Shown here: in pieces, positions 38,624 through 47,923 of the stretch
Numbering within the stretch: the stretch's first letter is position 1
How the letters are laid out: every line of letters starts with the position of its first letter
NCBI RefSeq assembly: GCF_907163265.1
Contig: NZ_CAJQUM010000001.1
Span: 1,736,001 to 1,800,000 of the forward strand
DNA from: Georgfuchsia toluolica
GTDB taxonomy: Bacteria > Pseudomonadota > Gammaproteobacteria > Burkholderiales > Rhodocyclaceae
Length of the DNA stretch: 64,000 nucleotides
Direction of reading: 5' to 3'
The notes under the pieces: generated by a model
Databases searched by the model: none
What the model saw: the letters and a program-made list of their open reading frames with translations, nothing else
What the model was told of the DNA's origin: nothing
Program-made: the position numbers and the translations under genes

Positions 38624-39489
38624 TCGTACCGCTGTCCCGCTCCGACCTTTACCGGCCACTGCTGCTATTGGCGACAGTGCTCGCCTTGAGCGTCGTCGGT
38701 CTCGGTGCCTACGTGCGACTGACCGATGCCGGCCTCGGTTGCCCGGACTGGCCGGGCTGCTACGGCCACCTGCTGGTGCCTGACCACGCAGACGACATTG
38801 GCCGCGCCTGGCGTGAAATGATCCACCGCTATGCGGCCGGCAGCCTCGGCCTGTTAATCCTGGCCCTGACCTTCGCCGCCTGGCAGCGGCCTCAATCACG
38901 GTTTGCCAGACCCTGGCTGGAAACCGGTCTGTGCGGCCTTGTGGTGATACAGGCATTGCTGGGCATGTGGACAGTTACCGAATTACTGAAGCCGGTCATC
39001 GTCACCGCTCATTTGCTGGGTGGCATGCTGTCATGGGCAGTACTGATCGTCCTCTGCCGGCGTGAGTATGCTATTGGGAATAGCGGCAAGTGGCAAGGGT
39101 TGGGTGCAGTCACGGCAGCAACCGTGCTAGGTCAGATTATTCTCGGCGGCTGGGTATCCAGCCACTACGCTGGTCTCGCCTGCCCCGATTTCCCCGCCTG
39201 CCAAGGTAGTTGGTGGCCCGATGGCGCAGCAGCCTCCATCCACTGGGTGCATCGACTGGGAGCCATTGTGGTGCTGGCAATCGTCGGCACTTATGCTTTC
39301 GTATTGTTGCGCACGCCAACGCAACGCCCCTTCGGCCTTACCATTGCAGCGGCGCTTGTCATTCAGTTGGCATTGGGCATCAGCAACGTCCTGTTCAGAC
39401 TGCCGCTGTCCATAGGGGTATTCCACAATCTGGGCGCCGCACTGCTGCTGGCGACCGTAGCTGTCTCGCTGACGAGGAAACGAACATGA
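38608..39489 (+). CDS. ctaA: haem A synthase (COX15/CtaA)
   Basis: Oxidises the haem O methyl group to formyl. The 293-residue membrane protein has eight helices in two pseudo-repeats, each with conserved haem-ligand histidines: GCPDWPGCYGHLLVP and EMIHRYAAGSLG in the first half, ACPDFPACQGSWWP and IHWVHRLGAIVVL in the second. The stop overlaps the coxB start (ATGA). Confidence 0.95.
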   Translation: MAADVIVPLSRSDLYRPLLLLATVLALSVVGLGAYVRLTDAGLGCPDWPGCYGHLLVPDHADDIGRAWREMIHRYAAGSLGLLILALTFAAWQRPQSRFARPWLETGLCGLVVIQALLGMWTVTELLKPVIVTAHLLGGMLSWAVLIVLCRREYAIGNSGKWQGLGAVTAATVLGQIILGGWVSSHYAGLACPDFPACQGSWWPDGAAASIHWVHRLGAIVVLAIVGTYAFVLLRTPTQRPFGLTIAAALVIQLALGISNVLFRLPLSIGVFHNLGAALLLATVAVSLTRKRT

Positions 39490-40625
39490 GTTGCATCAAG
39501 CCAGCCGTTGCCGCCGGATTATTCCTCGCCTCTGTCAGCACACTTGCCGAGATGGCAGTCAACCTGCCGCCGCCGGCCACCGGCATCGCCCGTGAAATCT
39601 TCGACCTGCACACGTTGGTGTTGTGGATCTGCGTCGGGATTTTTGTGGTGGTGTTCCTGCCCATGTTCTACGCCCTCTGGCGCCACCGCAAGTCCAAGGG
39701 ACACGCTGCAGCACGCTTTAGCGACAACATGCGGCTGGAGCTGGTGTGGACCATCATTCCCGTGCTGATCCTGATCGGCATGGCCTGGCCAGCGACGAAA
39801 ACCATTCTGGCCATGAAAAACGTCGGCAATTCCGACCTGACCATCAAGATCACGGGACACCAGTGGAAATGGGAATACGAGTATCTGGAGGACGGTCTGC
39901 GCCTGATCAGCAATATGTCAACGCCACAGAAGGAAATTGACGACGGTCGGCCCCAATCGGCGCATTACCTGCTCGAAGTGGACCATCCCCTGGTTGTTCC
40001 GACAAACCGCAAGGTACGCCTGGTAGTGACATCCACCGATGTCATCCATTCCTGGTGGGTACCGGCCTTCGGCGTCAAACAGGATGGGATTCCGGGCTTC
40101 ATCAAGGAGACCTGGTTCCGGGTAGACAAGCCGGGCACCTACCGCGGCCAGTGCGCCGAACTTTGCGGCGTGGGTCATGGCTTTATGCCCATCGTCGTCG
40201 AAGCCGTCTCGCCGGAAAAATTCGCTCTCTGGAAGAACGAGCAGATCGCCGCAATGAAGGCGACCAGTGAAACTGCTCAAGCCGCTGCCAAGCAAGTGCT
40301 GTCGCTGACGGAATTGAAGACCCGCGGCGAGCAGGTCTATAACGCCAACTGCGCCGCCTGCCACCAGCCGACGGGGCTGGGCCTTCCCGGCGCTTTCCCC
40401 GCTCTCGATGGCTCCGCCATCGTGAATGGTCCGGTTGCGGTGCATATCGACCGTGTCTTCAACGGCAAACCGGGTACCGCCATGGCCGCCTTCGGCCAGC
40501 AGAAACTACTATCCGACCTGGATATCGCCGCCGTCGTCACCTACGAGCGCAACAGTTGGCACAACCATGTCGCCGCCCCGGGCAACCTGGTCCAGCCCGC
40601 CGATGTCGCTGCCTTGCATAAATAA
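39486..40625 (+). CDS. coxB: cytochrome c oxidase subunit II with fused cytochrome c domain
   Basis: Accepts electrons from cytochrome c through the CuA centre. The 379-residue precursor has a signal peptide, two membrane helices, and the aromatic [11 protein letters not shown]. The CuA site spans [19 protein letters not shown] and [12 protein letters not shown] (His, two Cys, Glu, His, Met all present). From about residue 290 there is a class I cytochrome c domain with CAACH and a distal Met in GTAMAAFG. This makes it a caa3-type subunit II. Confidence 0.96.
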   Translation: MSCIKPAVAAGLFLASVSTLAEMAVNLPPPATGIAREIFDLHTLVLWICVGIFVVVFLPMFYALWRHRKSKGHAAARFSDNMRLELVWTIIPVLILIGMAWPATKTILAMKNVGNSDLTIKITGHQWKWEYEYLEDGLRLISNMSTPQKEIDDGRPQSAHYLLEVDHPLVVPTNRKVRLVVTSTDVIHSWWVPAFGVKQDGIPGFIKETWFRVDKPGTYRGQCAELCGVGHGFMPIVVEAVSPEKFALWKNEQIAAMKATSETAQAAAKQVLSLTELKTRGEQVYNANCAACHQPTGLGLPGAFPALDGSAIVNGPVAVHIDRVFNGKPGTAMAAFGQQKLLSDLDIAAVVTYERNSWHNHVAAPGNLVQPADVAALHK

Positions 40626-40638
40626 CAGGAACCCACCC

Positions 40639-42237
40639 ATGGATATCGCCGCTACCCACGCTACCCATCACGACAGCCAGCCCACCGGCCTGATGCGCTG
40701 GCTCACCACCACCAATCACAAGGATGTGGGGACACTTTACCTGTGGTTCTCGCTGCTCATGTTTCTGGTCGCCGGTGCGCTGGCGATGCTGATCCGCACC
40801 GAACTGTTCCAACCCGGCCTGCAATTGTTCCAGCCGGCGTTTTTCAACCAACTGACGACCATGCACGGACTGCTGATGATCTTCGGCGCCATCATGCCGG
40901 CCTTCGTCGGTTTCGCCAATTGGCAAATTCCTCTGATGATCGGCGCACCGGACATGGCCTTCCCGCGCCTCAACAACTGGAGCTTCTGGCTGCTGCCGGC
41001 GGCGGCATGCCTGATGCTGTCCTCCTTCTTCGTGCCCGGCGGCGCCGCTGGCGGCGGCTGGACCATGTATCCACCGCTCTACATCCAGGGCGGCATCGCC
41101 TATGACATTACGATATTATCAATCCACATCATGGGCCTGTCGTCGATCATGGGCGCCATCAACATCATCACCACCATCTTCAACCTGCGCGCACCGGGCA
41201 TGACGCTGATGAAAATGCCGATCTTCGTGTGGACCTGGCTGATCACGGCCTTCCTGCTGATGGCGGTGATGCCGGTGCTGGCGAGCGTCGTCACCATGCT
41301 GCTGACCGATCGCCACTTCGGCACCCATTTCTTCGCCGCTGCCGGCGGCGGCGACCCGGTGATGTTCCAGCACCTGTTCTGGTTCTTCGGCCATCCCGAG
41401 GTGTACATCATGATCCTGCCGGCCTTCGGCATCGTTTCGACGATCATTCCCACCTTTGCCCGCAAGCCCCTCTTCGGCTACGTCTCCATGGTGTATGCGG
41501 TGGCTTCCATCGCCATCCTGTCCTTTCTGGTCTGGGCGCACCACATGTTCACCAGCGGCATGCCTGCGGCCGGGCAGCTCTTCTTCATGTATGCCACCAT
41601 GCTTATCGCCGTGCCAACCGGCGTCAAGGTATTCAACTGGGTGGCGACGCTGTGGCGCGGCTCCATCAGCTTCGAAACACCCATGCTTTTTGCTCTGGCC
41701 ATGGTCTTCCTGTTCACCATCGGCGGTTTCTCGGGACTGGTCTTGGCCATGGTACCCGTCGACATCCAGCTCCAGGACACCTATTACGTCGTCGCCCATT
41801 TCCACTATGTGCTCTTCGCTGGCGCCGCCATGAGCATCATGGGCGGCATCTATTACTGGCTACCGAAATGGACCGGCCACATGTATGACGAACGCCTTGG
41901 AAAGATTCACTTCTGGCTGACGGCGATCGCTTTCAATATCACCTTCTTCCCGATGCATTTTCTCGGCTTGGCGGGCATGCCGCGGCGCATTCCCGACTAT
42001 GCGCCCCAGTTCGCGGACTTCAACATGATGGCGAGCATCGGCGGCTTCACCCTCGGCGCCAGCCAGCTGCTGTTCCTCTATACCGTCATCAAGTGCGTCC
42101 GTGGCGGCCCCCCGGCCGGCGACAAGCCCTGGGATGGCGCCACGACATTGGAATGGACCCTGCCCTCGCCACCGCCCCACCACTCGTTCACTACCCCCCC
42201 AATACTGGAAACGGATACTCCCCATGGACACGCCTAG
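40639..42237 (+). CDS. coxA: cytochrome c oxidase subunit I
   Basis: The catalytic, proton-pumping subunit. The 532-residue protein has 12 helices and contains [10 protein letters not shown] (haem a ligand His), [17 protein letters not shown] (CuB His, cross-linked Tyr, D-channel Glu), [10 protein letters not shown] (CuB His pair) and [15 protein letters not shown] (haem a3 and haem a ligands). The HPEVY Glu marks an A-type haem-copper oxidase. Start at the ATG with CAGGA upstream; the frame is open earlier within coxB. It overlaps coxC by 14 bases. Confidence 0.97.
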   Translation: MDIAATHATHHDSQPTGLMRWLTTTNHKDVGTLYLWFSLLMFLVAGALAMLIRTELFQPGLQLFQPAFFNQLTTMHGLLMIFGAIMPAFVGFANWQIPLMIGAPDMAFPRLNNWSFWLLPAAACLMLSSFFVPGGAAGGGWTMYPPLYIQGGIAYDITILSIHIMGLSSIMGAINIITTIFNLRAPGMTLMKMPIFVWTWLITAFLLMAVMPVLASVVTMLLTDRHFGTHFFAAAGGGDPVMFQHLFWFFGHPEVYIMILPAFGIVSTIIPTFARKPLFGYVSMVYAVASIAILSFLVWAHHMFTSGMPAAGQLFFMYATMLIAVPTGVKVFNWVATLWRGSISFETPMLFALAMVFLFTIGGFSGLVLAMVPVDIQLQDTYYVVAHFHYVLFAGAAMSIMGGIYYWLPKWTGHMYDERLGKIHFWLTAIAFNITFFPMHFLGLAGMPRRIPDYAPQFADFNMMASIGGFTLGASQLLFLYTVIKCVRGGPPAGDKPWDGATTLEWTLPSPPPHHSFTTPPILETDTPHGHA

Positions 42238-43051
42238 CGCCTACTACCAGCCGCCACCGTCGCGCTGGCCCATCGTCGGCTCGCTGGCCTTGCTGGCTCT
42301 CGCCAGCGGCTTCGTGCTGTTCCTGGCCAAGTCCAACGCCGGACCCTACCTGATGGCGGCGGGCGGCTTGCTGCTCATCGCCATGCTCGCCGGCTGGTTC
42401 GGCGCCGTCATTCGCGAAAGCCTGGCCGGCAAGCTGGAAGGCCAAGTGGATGGCTCCTTCCGCTGGGGCATGGTCTGGTTCATTTTTTCCGAAGTGATGT
42501 TCTTCGCCGGATTCTTTGGCGCCCTGTTCTATGCTCGCGTCATCTCCGTACCGGAACTGGCCGATGCCCAATTGCTCTGGCCGGGCTATGCCGGCGGCTG
42601 GCCCACCGCCGGACCCGGCATCAAGGAAGCCTTCACGCCCATGCCCGGCTCGGGCATCCCGGCGGTGAATACCCTGATCCTGCTCAGTTCCGGTGTCACC
42701 GTCACCTGGGCCCACTGGGGGCTGCAGAGCGGGCGTCGCTGGCAAATCATTCTCGGCCTTGCGCTCACCATTCTGCTCGGCGCGACCTTCCTCGGACTGC
42801 AAGCGCACGAATACATGGAGGCCGCCTTCAGCATCCGCACCGGTATCTACGGCGCCACCTTCTTCATGCTCACCGGCTTCCATGGCCTCCACGTCACGCT
42901 GGGCGCCATCATGTTGAGCGTCATCCTGGGCCGCGTCCTGGCCGGACATTTCAGCGCCGACAGTCATTTCGGTTTCGAGGCGGCAGCCTGGTACTGGCAC
43001 TTCGTTGATGTGGTCTGGCTGATGCTGTTTGTCTTCGTCTATTGGCTGTAG
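42224..43051 (+). CDS. coxC: cytochrome c oxidase subunit III
   Basis: A 275-residue, seven-helix subunit that stabilises proton uptake. Conserved segments: [66 protein letters not shown] and a [20 protein letters not shown] end. Last gene of the oxidase operon. The start lies inside the end of coxA, implying translational coupling. Confidence 0.96.
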   Translation: MDTPSAYYQPPPSRWPIVGSLALLALASGFVLFLAKSNAGPYLMAAGGLLLIAMLAGWFGAVIRESLAGKLEGQVDGSFRWGMVWFIFSEVMFFAGFFGALFYARVISVPELADAQLLWPGYAGGWPTAGPGIKEAFTPMPGSGIPAVNTLILLSSGVTVTWAHWGLQSGRRWQIILGLALTILLGATFLGLQAHEYMEAAFSIRTGIYGATFFMLTGFHGLHVTLGAIMLSVILGRVLAGHFSADSHFGFEAAAWYWHFVDVVWLMLFVFVYWL

Positions 43052-43084
43052 GCATAAACCGGCCAAGCTGGAAGCAAAGCGCTT

Positions 43085-43230
43085 TGGCTTCGATTACGGA
43101 CTTTTGTTTCTTGGCCCGAAAGGCAGCATAAAGACCCGCCCCCTTCTGCCCTCCCCCTCGCGGGGGAGGTAACAATCAGGCTCGCTTCACTCGCGATTCT
43201 GTTCATCACCTTATCAAGACTTCATAGTGG
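43085..43230 (+). repeat. dispersed intergenic repeat, copy 1
   Basis: About 146 bases after coxC match 59768-59907 in the same orientation with many shared blocks (CTTCGAT, GGACTTT, GCTTGGCC-like, CCGCCCTCCCC-CGCGG-GGAGG, CTCGCTTC, TTCATCACC/TTCACCA, TCAGTGG-like end). The centre forms a hairpin CCTCCCCC TCG CGGGGGAGG. Confidence 0.75.
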
Positions 43231-43396
43231 AAAATTAAATGCGCGGTTCCGGCATTGTGCTTACTCGTCGGGGGCATCACTTCCTGCTGGAAACAGTTCT
43301 TCGGTAAAACCGAAACGCGTAAAGTCTCGTATCCGCATGGGGTACAAGATTGTTCTGAATTCATTTGCTGGTGCTGGTTTCAAGAGGTCTAAAAAT
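43231..43396. other. gap between oxidase operon repeat and the second integrated element
   Basis: About 165 bases with no gene or strong structure visible. The element's left boundary is probably at 43397. Confidence 0.4.
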
Positions 43397-43420
43397 AACT
43401 TTACCCACACCGTTACACAC
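43397..43420 (+). repeat. putative att-type repeat, left end of the 15-kb element
   Basis: A 24-base sequence, AACTTTACCCAC then ACCGTTACACAC, matching 58347-58370 with two mismatches in the middle. It has the same orientation and is the best candidate for attL. Confidence 0.5.
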
Positions 43421-43496
43421 TACCACATTTCATATATTTTGCGACGCCGTCAAAACAAAGTGGTCGAACTCGTGGGTAAAGTTTTATGCGAAACCG

Positions 43497-43778
43497 CTAC
43501 CTCTTACTGCCGAGTGCTCGATACAACGTTCTGCGGCTGATACCGTTCATGGCAGCCGCCTCGGTTACAGGCACTCCCCTAGCGCAGAAAGCCGTTACAG
43601 CAGCCTGAATTTGTTCCACGCTTACGCGCGGATTGCCGGCGACATAGTGCTTGTCACGACCGAAATCGTGCCGGAAGTCGTGCTCGATATCGCACAATAA
43701 TCCCGGGCTGATTGCGCCAGGTGCGGCCGCCTGGATTCTCGAGATCAACTCGCTGACAATGTCTCTCTCTTTACTCAT
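43497..43778 (-). CDS. small HTH protein downstream of terminase
   Basis: A 93-residue protein with a C-terminal helix-turn-helix of the resolvase/Fis-like kind (VTEAAAMNGISRRTLYRALG). It is preceded by a region with HDFRHDFGRDKHYV, which resembles the Mor/DUF-type DNA-binding proteins of Mu-like phages. The ATG overlaps the terminase stop (TGATG). Last gene of the element's leftward transcript and probably a regulator. Confidence 0.72.
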   Translation of the reverse strand: MSKERDIVSELISRIQAAAPGAISPGLLCDIEHDFRHDFGRDKHYVAGNPRVSVEQIQAAVTAFCARGVPVTEAAAMNGISRRTLYRALGSKR

Positions 43779-45877
43779 CACCGTAAGAAGCGCTTACAGC
43801 GACTGAGGTCGATTGCGGTAGTCAAAGGAGTGATGATTTGCTTTGGGATCGGAGGTGTAGGCATCTGCACTGCTGCTCCTTTCTCCATTTCCTCACTATC
43901 AACATGCTGCGGACTGCTGGAAGGCGCCTGTTCTTCAGCAGGTTCAAATAAACCGTGCTGGATAACGCGCGTTTCCAGTTGATCCCACCAAGGCCCTTTG
44001 TGCAGGTTTAGACGTAGTGCATGGATCAGCCATAACGCATACACGGTGCAATCCAGCACTTCATTGCGCCGATCGGTCCGCTTTTTCCATTGACGGCGCC
44101 GTGGATTGTTTCGCATCGGGATTTTGATTTCGCTCAGCAGCTGCTCGTAGAAATCCGCGCGCACAGACTGATACCAATGCATGCGCTGCGGCCCATCACC
44201 TATGAGTCGAACGCGGCCGCCTTCCTGCGCCCAGCCGAGTATGCTGTCCTTGGCTTTCGCGGTGCCGACGATATGGACATGTACGCCATGTTTCGAGGCC
44301 TTCTTGCCGCCCTGGTGCGGATCCAATGAATTGGTTTGCGGGGCTCGCCATATCTCAATCTTTCCCTCGCTATCGGATGCGCCTTTGATGGCATAGACAG
44401 GCCTGCCAGGTCGATTGTGCTTGCGTACGAAGTCATAGACGGCCGCCGATGTTTGTCCATCGGATGAGTCAAGCGCCACGGCGGCGATGGCAAGGCGAGC
44501 CCCGCTGGCGTGGCGCACGGTCTTTTCCAGTAATTGCTCAAGATCGATCCAGGCGCCGGCGAAGGGAATGATGGTTTGTCCATGAAGTTCCCCCCAAAAC
44601 GCCAACCACATTTCCTCACGGCGGCCGATTACCCAGCAGTTAACTGCCAGCCGATCATGCTGTACGTCGACGGTGACTACCGGCACCAGACCGCCGGCCG
44701 GCACTGACCATTCCGCATAGGCTTCCGCACGATCGCGCAGCTCATCCTCTTCAGGCAGCTCGCCGCGGTATTCCCAGGGAAGGCCTAGCGTGGAATTCCA
44801 GAAGGCGATCATTTCGGAGTTGTCGCCCTCATCCTGCTTGTGTTTTGCCTCGATGTATTTGCGCGCGAGGATCGGCAGACGCGAGCCCTCGAAGGTGGAT
44901 ATCAGCTCGTTGGCGATAAAGCCGACAGCGCCGGTTGCCGGCGCCGTAGCCTCGAAGTGACCGCGCCGAATGGCGCCATGTCGCTCTTCTTCAGTCCATG
45001 GCACGCCGCAAGCGGGGCAGACATAGTAAGCAGCCTCCCAGCGCGCGTGCCCGTAGGTCTCGCGCAATGGCCGCGTGGCATCCTCGGGGATGATGACGTT
45101 CGCCCAGGCCGGAATATGTTCGTCGCCGCAATGCGGACAGGGCATATGGAATTTGCGCTGATCGCTCGCGAGGATTTCAGCCTCGATGCTGCTGGCGTTC
45201 TTTGCTGTTGGCGTACCGCCGATCAGAATCAGGTGGTCGGGGTAGGCCTTGGCCCGTTCTTCGGACAGCTTGATGGCATCGCCCTGGCCACGCACGTTAC
45301 TGCAGGCATCATCCGGCTCCTCGACGATGACAATGCGTGCGCTGGTGCTCTTCACGTCGCTGGGGCTATTGCTGCCGACCAGCTTGATGAGTCCGCCGGG
45401 ATAGTGTTTCCTGCTTTGACTATTGCCGGCGGCGCGGCTCTTGAGCGCTATGAGACTGGCCAGGGGCGTAGTAGCACGGATCATCGGATCGAGCTTTTCG
45501 GCAGCAAAATCCTTCGCCGATTTCTCGCGTGGGAATACGGCGAGCTGAACGCTGGGCCGCTGGTGCACGTAATATCCCATGACGTTGCAGACAACGCCAA
45601 CCGTGTAGCCAAGCTGCGCTGATTTTTGTACCACTACCTTGCGCACCTGAGGATCAGAGCAGGCCTGTAGTATCTCGCGCAGCGCCGGCGTATGGTCGAG
45701 CGAGTAATCTCCCGGCAATGCCGATTCCTCGGGTGATAGCTTGCGATACCGCTCCGCCCATTCGTCGATCGTCAGCCGGGGCGGCGGCGCGAATTCACCC
45801 CACATTTGCGCCATGAACGAATCAATGGCCTCTGCAGTCCAGCCGGTGGCCAGCGGCATCTCATGCGGCGCGTTCAT
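43778..45877 (-). CDS. phage terminase large subunit (lambda GpA family)
   Basis: Packaging motor ATPase and nuclease. The 699-residue protein has the GpA-type ATPase start (VVVQKSAQLGYTVGVVCNVM, a degenerate Walker A with QKSAQLGYT), Walker B VIVEEPDD, a Cys-rich zinc-knuckle pair (MPCPHCGDEH and YYVCPACGVPW), and the nuclease domain (VVTVDVQHDRLAVN, LDSSDGQTS, ending with DCTVYALWLIHAL). Full length for the family. The start overlaps the end of the small-subunit gene by 17 bases. Confidence 0.93.
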   Translation of the reverse strand: MNAPHEMPLATGWTAEAIDSFMAQMWGEFAPPPRLTIDEWAERYRKLSPEESALPGDYSLDHTPALREILQACSDPQVRKVVVQKSAQLGYTVGVVCNVMGYYVHQRPSVQLAVFPREKSAKDFAAEKLDPMIRATTPLASLIALKSRAAGNSQSRKHYPGGLIKLVGSNSPSDVKSTSARIVIVEEPDDACSNVRGQGDAIKLSEERAKAYPDHLILIGGTPTAKNASSIEAEILASDQRKFHMPCPHCGDEHIPAWANVIIPEDATRPLRETYGHARWEAAYYVCPACGVPWTEEERHGAIRRGHFEATAPATGAVGFIANELISTFEGSRLPILARKYIEAKHKQDEGDNSEMIAFWNSTLGLPWEYRGELPEEDELRDRAEAYAEWSVPAGGLVPVVTVDVQHDRLAVNCWVIGRREEMWLAFWGELHGQTIIPFAGAWIDLEQLLEKTVRHASGARLAIAAVALDSSDGQTSAAVYDFVRKHNRPGRPVYAIKGASDSEGKIEIWRAPQTNSLDPHQGGKKASKHGVHVHIVGTAKAKDSILGWAQEGGRVRLIGDGPQRMHWYQSVRADFYEQLLSEIKIPMRNNPRRRQWKKRTDRRNEVLDCTVYALWLIHALRLNLHKGPWWDQLETRVIQHGLFEPAEEQAPSSSPQHVDSEEMEKGAAVQMPTPPIPKQIITPLTTAIDLSRCKRFLR

Positions 45878-46340
45878 CGCTGCATCCCTCTTCAGTCGAT
45901 CGCCGCCAATGCGATAGCTTTTCCAGGACTTCGTCAAACAGCGCGCGCAGCAGGTTTTCGCGTTCGCCCCGATCCTTGCCTTCCATCAAGGTAGCGAGAC
46001 GCGCTGGTTCGTTGCGAATCCGTTCGCGTGCCGTCACGATCGCCGAGCGCATTGCCGGTTCGACTGCAGCCGCGGGAATCAATTGGCCGCGCTGCGTCGC
46101 AAGATCCATTTCGAGGGCATCGCCCTGCAAGCGTAGCAATCTATCCTTCGGGCTTTCGGCCTGTACCTTGCGTACTTCGCGGTCGACCAGCCAGCGAATG
46201 CAGTCCGCGCTCTCATATTCAGATGGCACACCAGGTCCGCCCTGCACCGAAATCGGCAAGCCTGTCTCTTGCCATTCGATGATGGTCTTCGGTACAACGC
46301 CAAACATCGAGGAAAGATCAGACTGGCCAACGATGCGCAT
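45861..46340 (-). CDS. terminase small subunit (Nu1-like)
   Basis: A 159-residue protein with an N-terminal winged HTH (MRIVGQSDLSSMFGVVPKTI, EWQETGLPI) and a helical region (RLLRLQGDALEMDLATQRGQ) typical of Nu1/DUF1441 terminase small subunits that recognise the packaging site. AGGGG precedes the ATG. Immediately upstream of the large subunit. Confidence 0.85.
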   Translation of the reverse strand: MRIVGQSDLSSMFGVVPKTIIEWQETGLPISVQGGPGVPSEYESADCIRWLVDREVRKVQAESPKDRLLRLQGDALEMDLATQRGQLIPAAAVEPAMRSAIVTARERIRNEPARLATLMEGKDRGERENLLRALFDEVLEKLSHWRRSTEEGCSDERAA

Positions 46341-46431
46341 GGTTACTAACCCCTAAGACATTGATAAAACTGGATAAAAAACGGGGTGCGAACTACCCGC
46401 ATTGGGGAAGGTGCTGGAAGGACCCGTGACT

Positions 46432-47205
46432 TCATCTGGCCGTCCTCATGGCTTCGTCCAACTGGCGCGGGAACTGTGCATCGAATTCGGCGCGAGCAGA
46501 CTTCTCTGCCAGTCCATAGAAATCGAGCCGGCGCCGGTACTGAGGAATCCGAACAAAGATCATCACGGGCTTTACCGCAGTGCCCCACGCGCTGAAGTTG
46601 AAGCGCTGATAGATCCCAGGTAGTAGCTTTCCCTGCCGCTGCTTCAGTACAAAGTATGCGAATCCAGGTGCAGCACCGCGCTTGCTGCCGCGCATCAGTC
46701 GGTTGCGGCCCTTCTGATTGATGTTCGCTTTGTAACCTTGTTCGCCGAAGGATTGAAACCACGCCATGATCTGTACGATCTGGCCGCTGCTCATGTTGCC
46801 GTACTGATCCATCTTCGCCGCCGCACCAGGCACAGCCGCCATGCCAGCGGGCAGGATGCCAGCACGCTGCAATGCCACTTCGTACCTCTTCAATCGCCGC
46901 CCCCCTCCATGGATCTCGGCATTCAATACCTGCGACACTGTAACGCCCTGCTTATTGCCCCAGAAGTCAAAGTCGACACTGGCCTCCAATCGATCTCGCG
47001 TCGCCTTGACGTAGCGCACTGAGCGCAGCACCCAGGGCGTCGGGCGATCAAACACGCGCGCAATCTCTTTCGCGGTATCCTGCGACGCCTTGTATGCAGC
47101 GGCGTTGAGCGAGCGCATCGTGGCATAGCGCACCTGCTTGGCCTTGCCTTCGATCTCTGCTCTGAGTCTCATCAACCCGCTGGTATCAACTTTGATTTTC
47201 AGCAT
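46432..47205 (-). CDS. phage minor-tail-like protein (GpZ-like)
   Basis: A 257-residue basic protein. It matches the general plan of phage proteins annotated as minor tail Z-like: N-terminal helical part (YATMRSLNAAAYKASQDTAK), then FDRPTPWVLRSVRYVKATRD, RAGILPAGMAAVPGAAAKMD, YGNMSSGQIVQIMAWFQSFG, and a beta-rich C-terminal half. Such proteins are thought to act at the head-tail join or tail completion. Here it lies upstream of the terminase genes with no capsid or portal gene in between. Confidence 0.68.
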   Translation of the reverse strand: MLKIKVDTSGLMRLRAEIEGKAKQVRYATMRSLNAAAYKASQDTAKEIARVFDRPTPWVLRSVRYVKATRDRLEASVDFDFWGNKQGVTVSQVLNAEIHGGGRRLKRYEVALQRAGILPAGMAAVPGAAAKMDQYGNMSSGQIVQIMAWFQSFGEQGYKANINQKGRNRLMRGSKRGAAPGFAYFVLKQRQGKLLPGIYQRFNFSAWGTAVKPVMIFVRIPQYRRRLDFYGLAEKSARAEFDAQFPRQLDEAMRTAR

Positions 47206-47216
47206 GGCTTTAACTC

Positions 47217-47636
47217 TCAGTGTAAGCGATCAGATGCTGCAGGCAGATTGACAAGATCATATTTATCTGCCTCGATGCCTACCCGCTTCAGCATCACAAC
47301 CAAATTAAGTTTCCACTTGGTTGTCAGCAGCGGCGCCAACTCTCCCAGCACTTGCCGAATACTCTGATCGTCTTTTAGATGGGGTATGCGATCCAGCAAT
47401 TCCTTTGCCCTCTCAATCCGCTTCAGCTCCATTGGCCAAGCAGCAACGAAGGCATCAAAGCTTTTTTCCACATCAGCATAGGCCGCTCGGGTATCACCCT
47501 GGACTGAATCGATCGCGGTCACTATTTGGCGGCAGATGCTGCGCAGTGAATCCGAAAAATCTTCGTTATCCGCGTGGCCGCACATCTCACGACGTATGCG
47601 TGGGAGGTCATTGGCAGTGATTGGGCCTTGGCTCAT
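47217..47636 (-). CDS. hypothetical phage protein
   Basis: A 139-residue mainly helical, charged protein (SLRSICRQIVTAIDSVQGDT, ELKRIERAKELLDRIPHLKD). AAGGGA precedes the ATG. It starts just left of the iteron-rich origin-like segment and ends 11 bases before the minor-tail-like gene. I do not recognise the family. Confidence 0.65.
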   Translation of the reverse strand: MSQGPITANDLPRIRREMCGHADNEDFSDSLRSICRQIVTAIDSVQGDTRAAYADVEKSFDAFVAAWPMELKRIERAKELLDRIPHLKDDQSIRQVLGELAPLLTTKWKLNLVVMLKRVGIEADKYDLVNLPAASDRLH

Positions 47637-47923
47637 ACTATTTCCCTTCGTAAAGCGGATATGTCCTACCGAATAACAGGTTGGACGAAAGGTAGGACGG
47701 CGGAAACCCGCACCAATCCTTATTCTGTCTAACCTCCCTACCTTGTCTAAGGTAAAGGCATACGCGCGCGAGCGCGCGTGTGCGTGTGCGTGTGCGCCTG
47801 CGTGTGCGCATGGGAGAAGGTAGGACGAGGTTAGGAGGTTGGACAGATTCCCTATCCATGCGGGTTTGCTCCGTCCGACCTTTTCCGGTTCGTCCTACCT
47901 GAGGTAGGACGTCCGATCCCTGG
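47637..47923. promoter_or_regulatory. iteron-rich segment, candidate replication origin of the element
   Basis: Gene-free stretch next to the helicase gene. It has repeated GGTAGGACG at 47691, 47819 and 47903, inverted copies at 47663 (GTCCTACC) and 47891 (CGTCCTACC), and a perfect palindrome CGTCCTACCT G AGGTAGGACG at 47891-47911. It also has GTTGGAC variants and a 50-base alternating CG/TG tract at 47761-47811 prone to Z-DNA or melting. Position beside primase and helicase genes suggests an origin; not proven. Confidence 0.6.

Noticed and set aside
41119-41805. 228-residue antisense frame in coxA
   Set aside because: Asp/His/Gly-rich shadow of the oxidase gene.
47761-47811. CRISPR-like or coding repeat
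   Set aside because: It is a simple alternating CG/TG tract without spacers; more likely a Z-DNA-prone part of an origin-like region.
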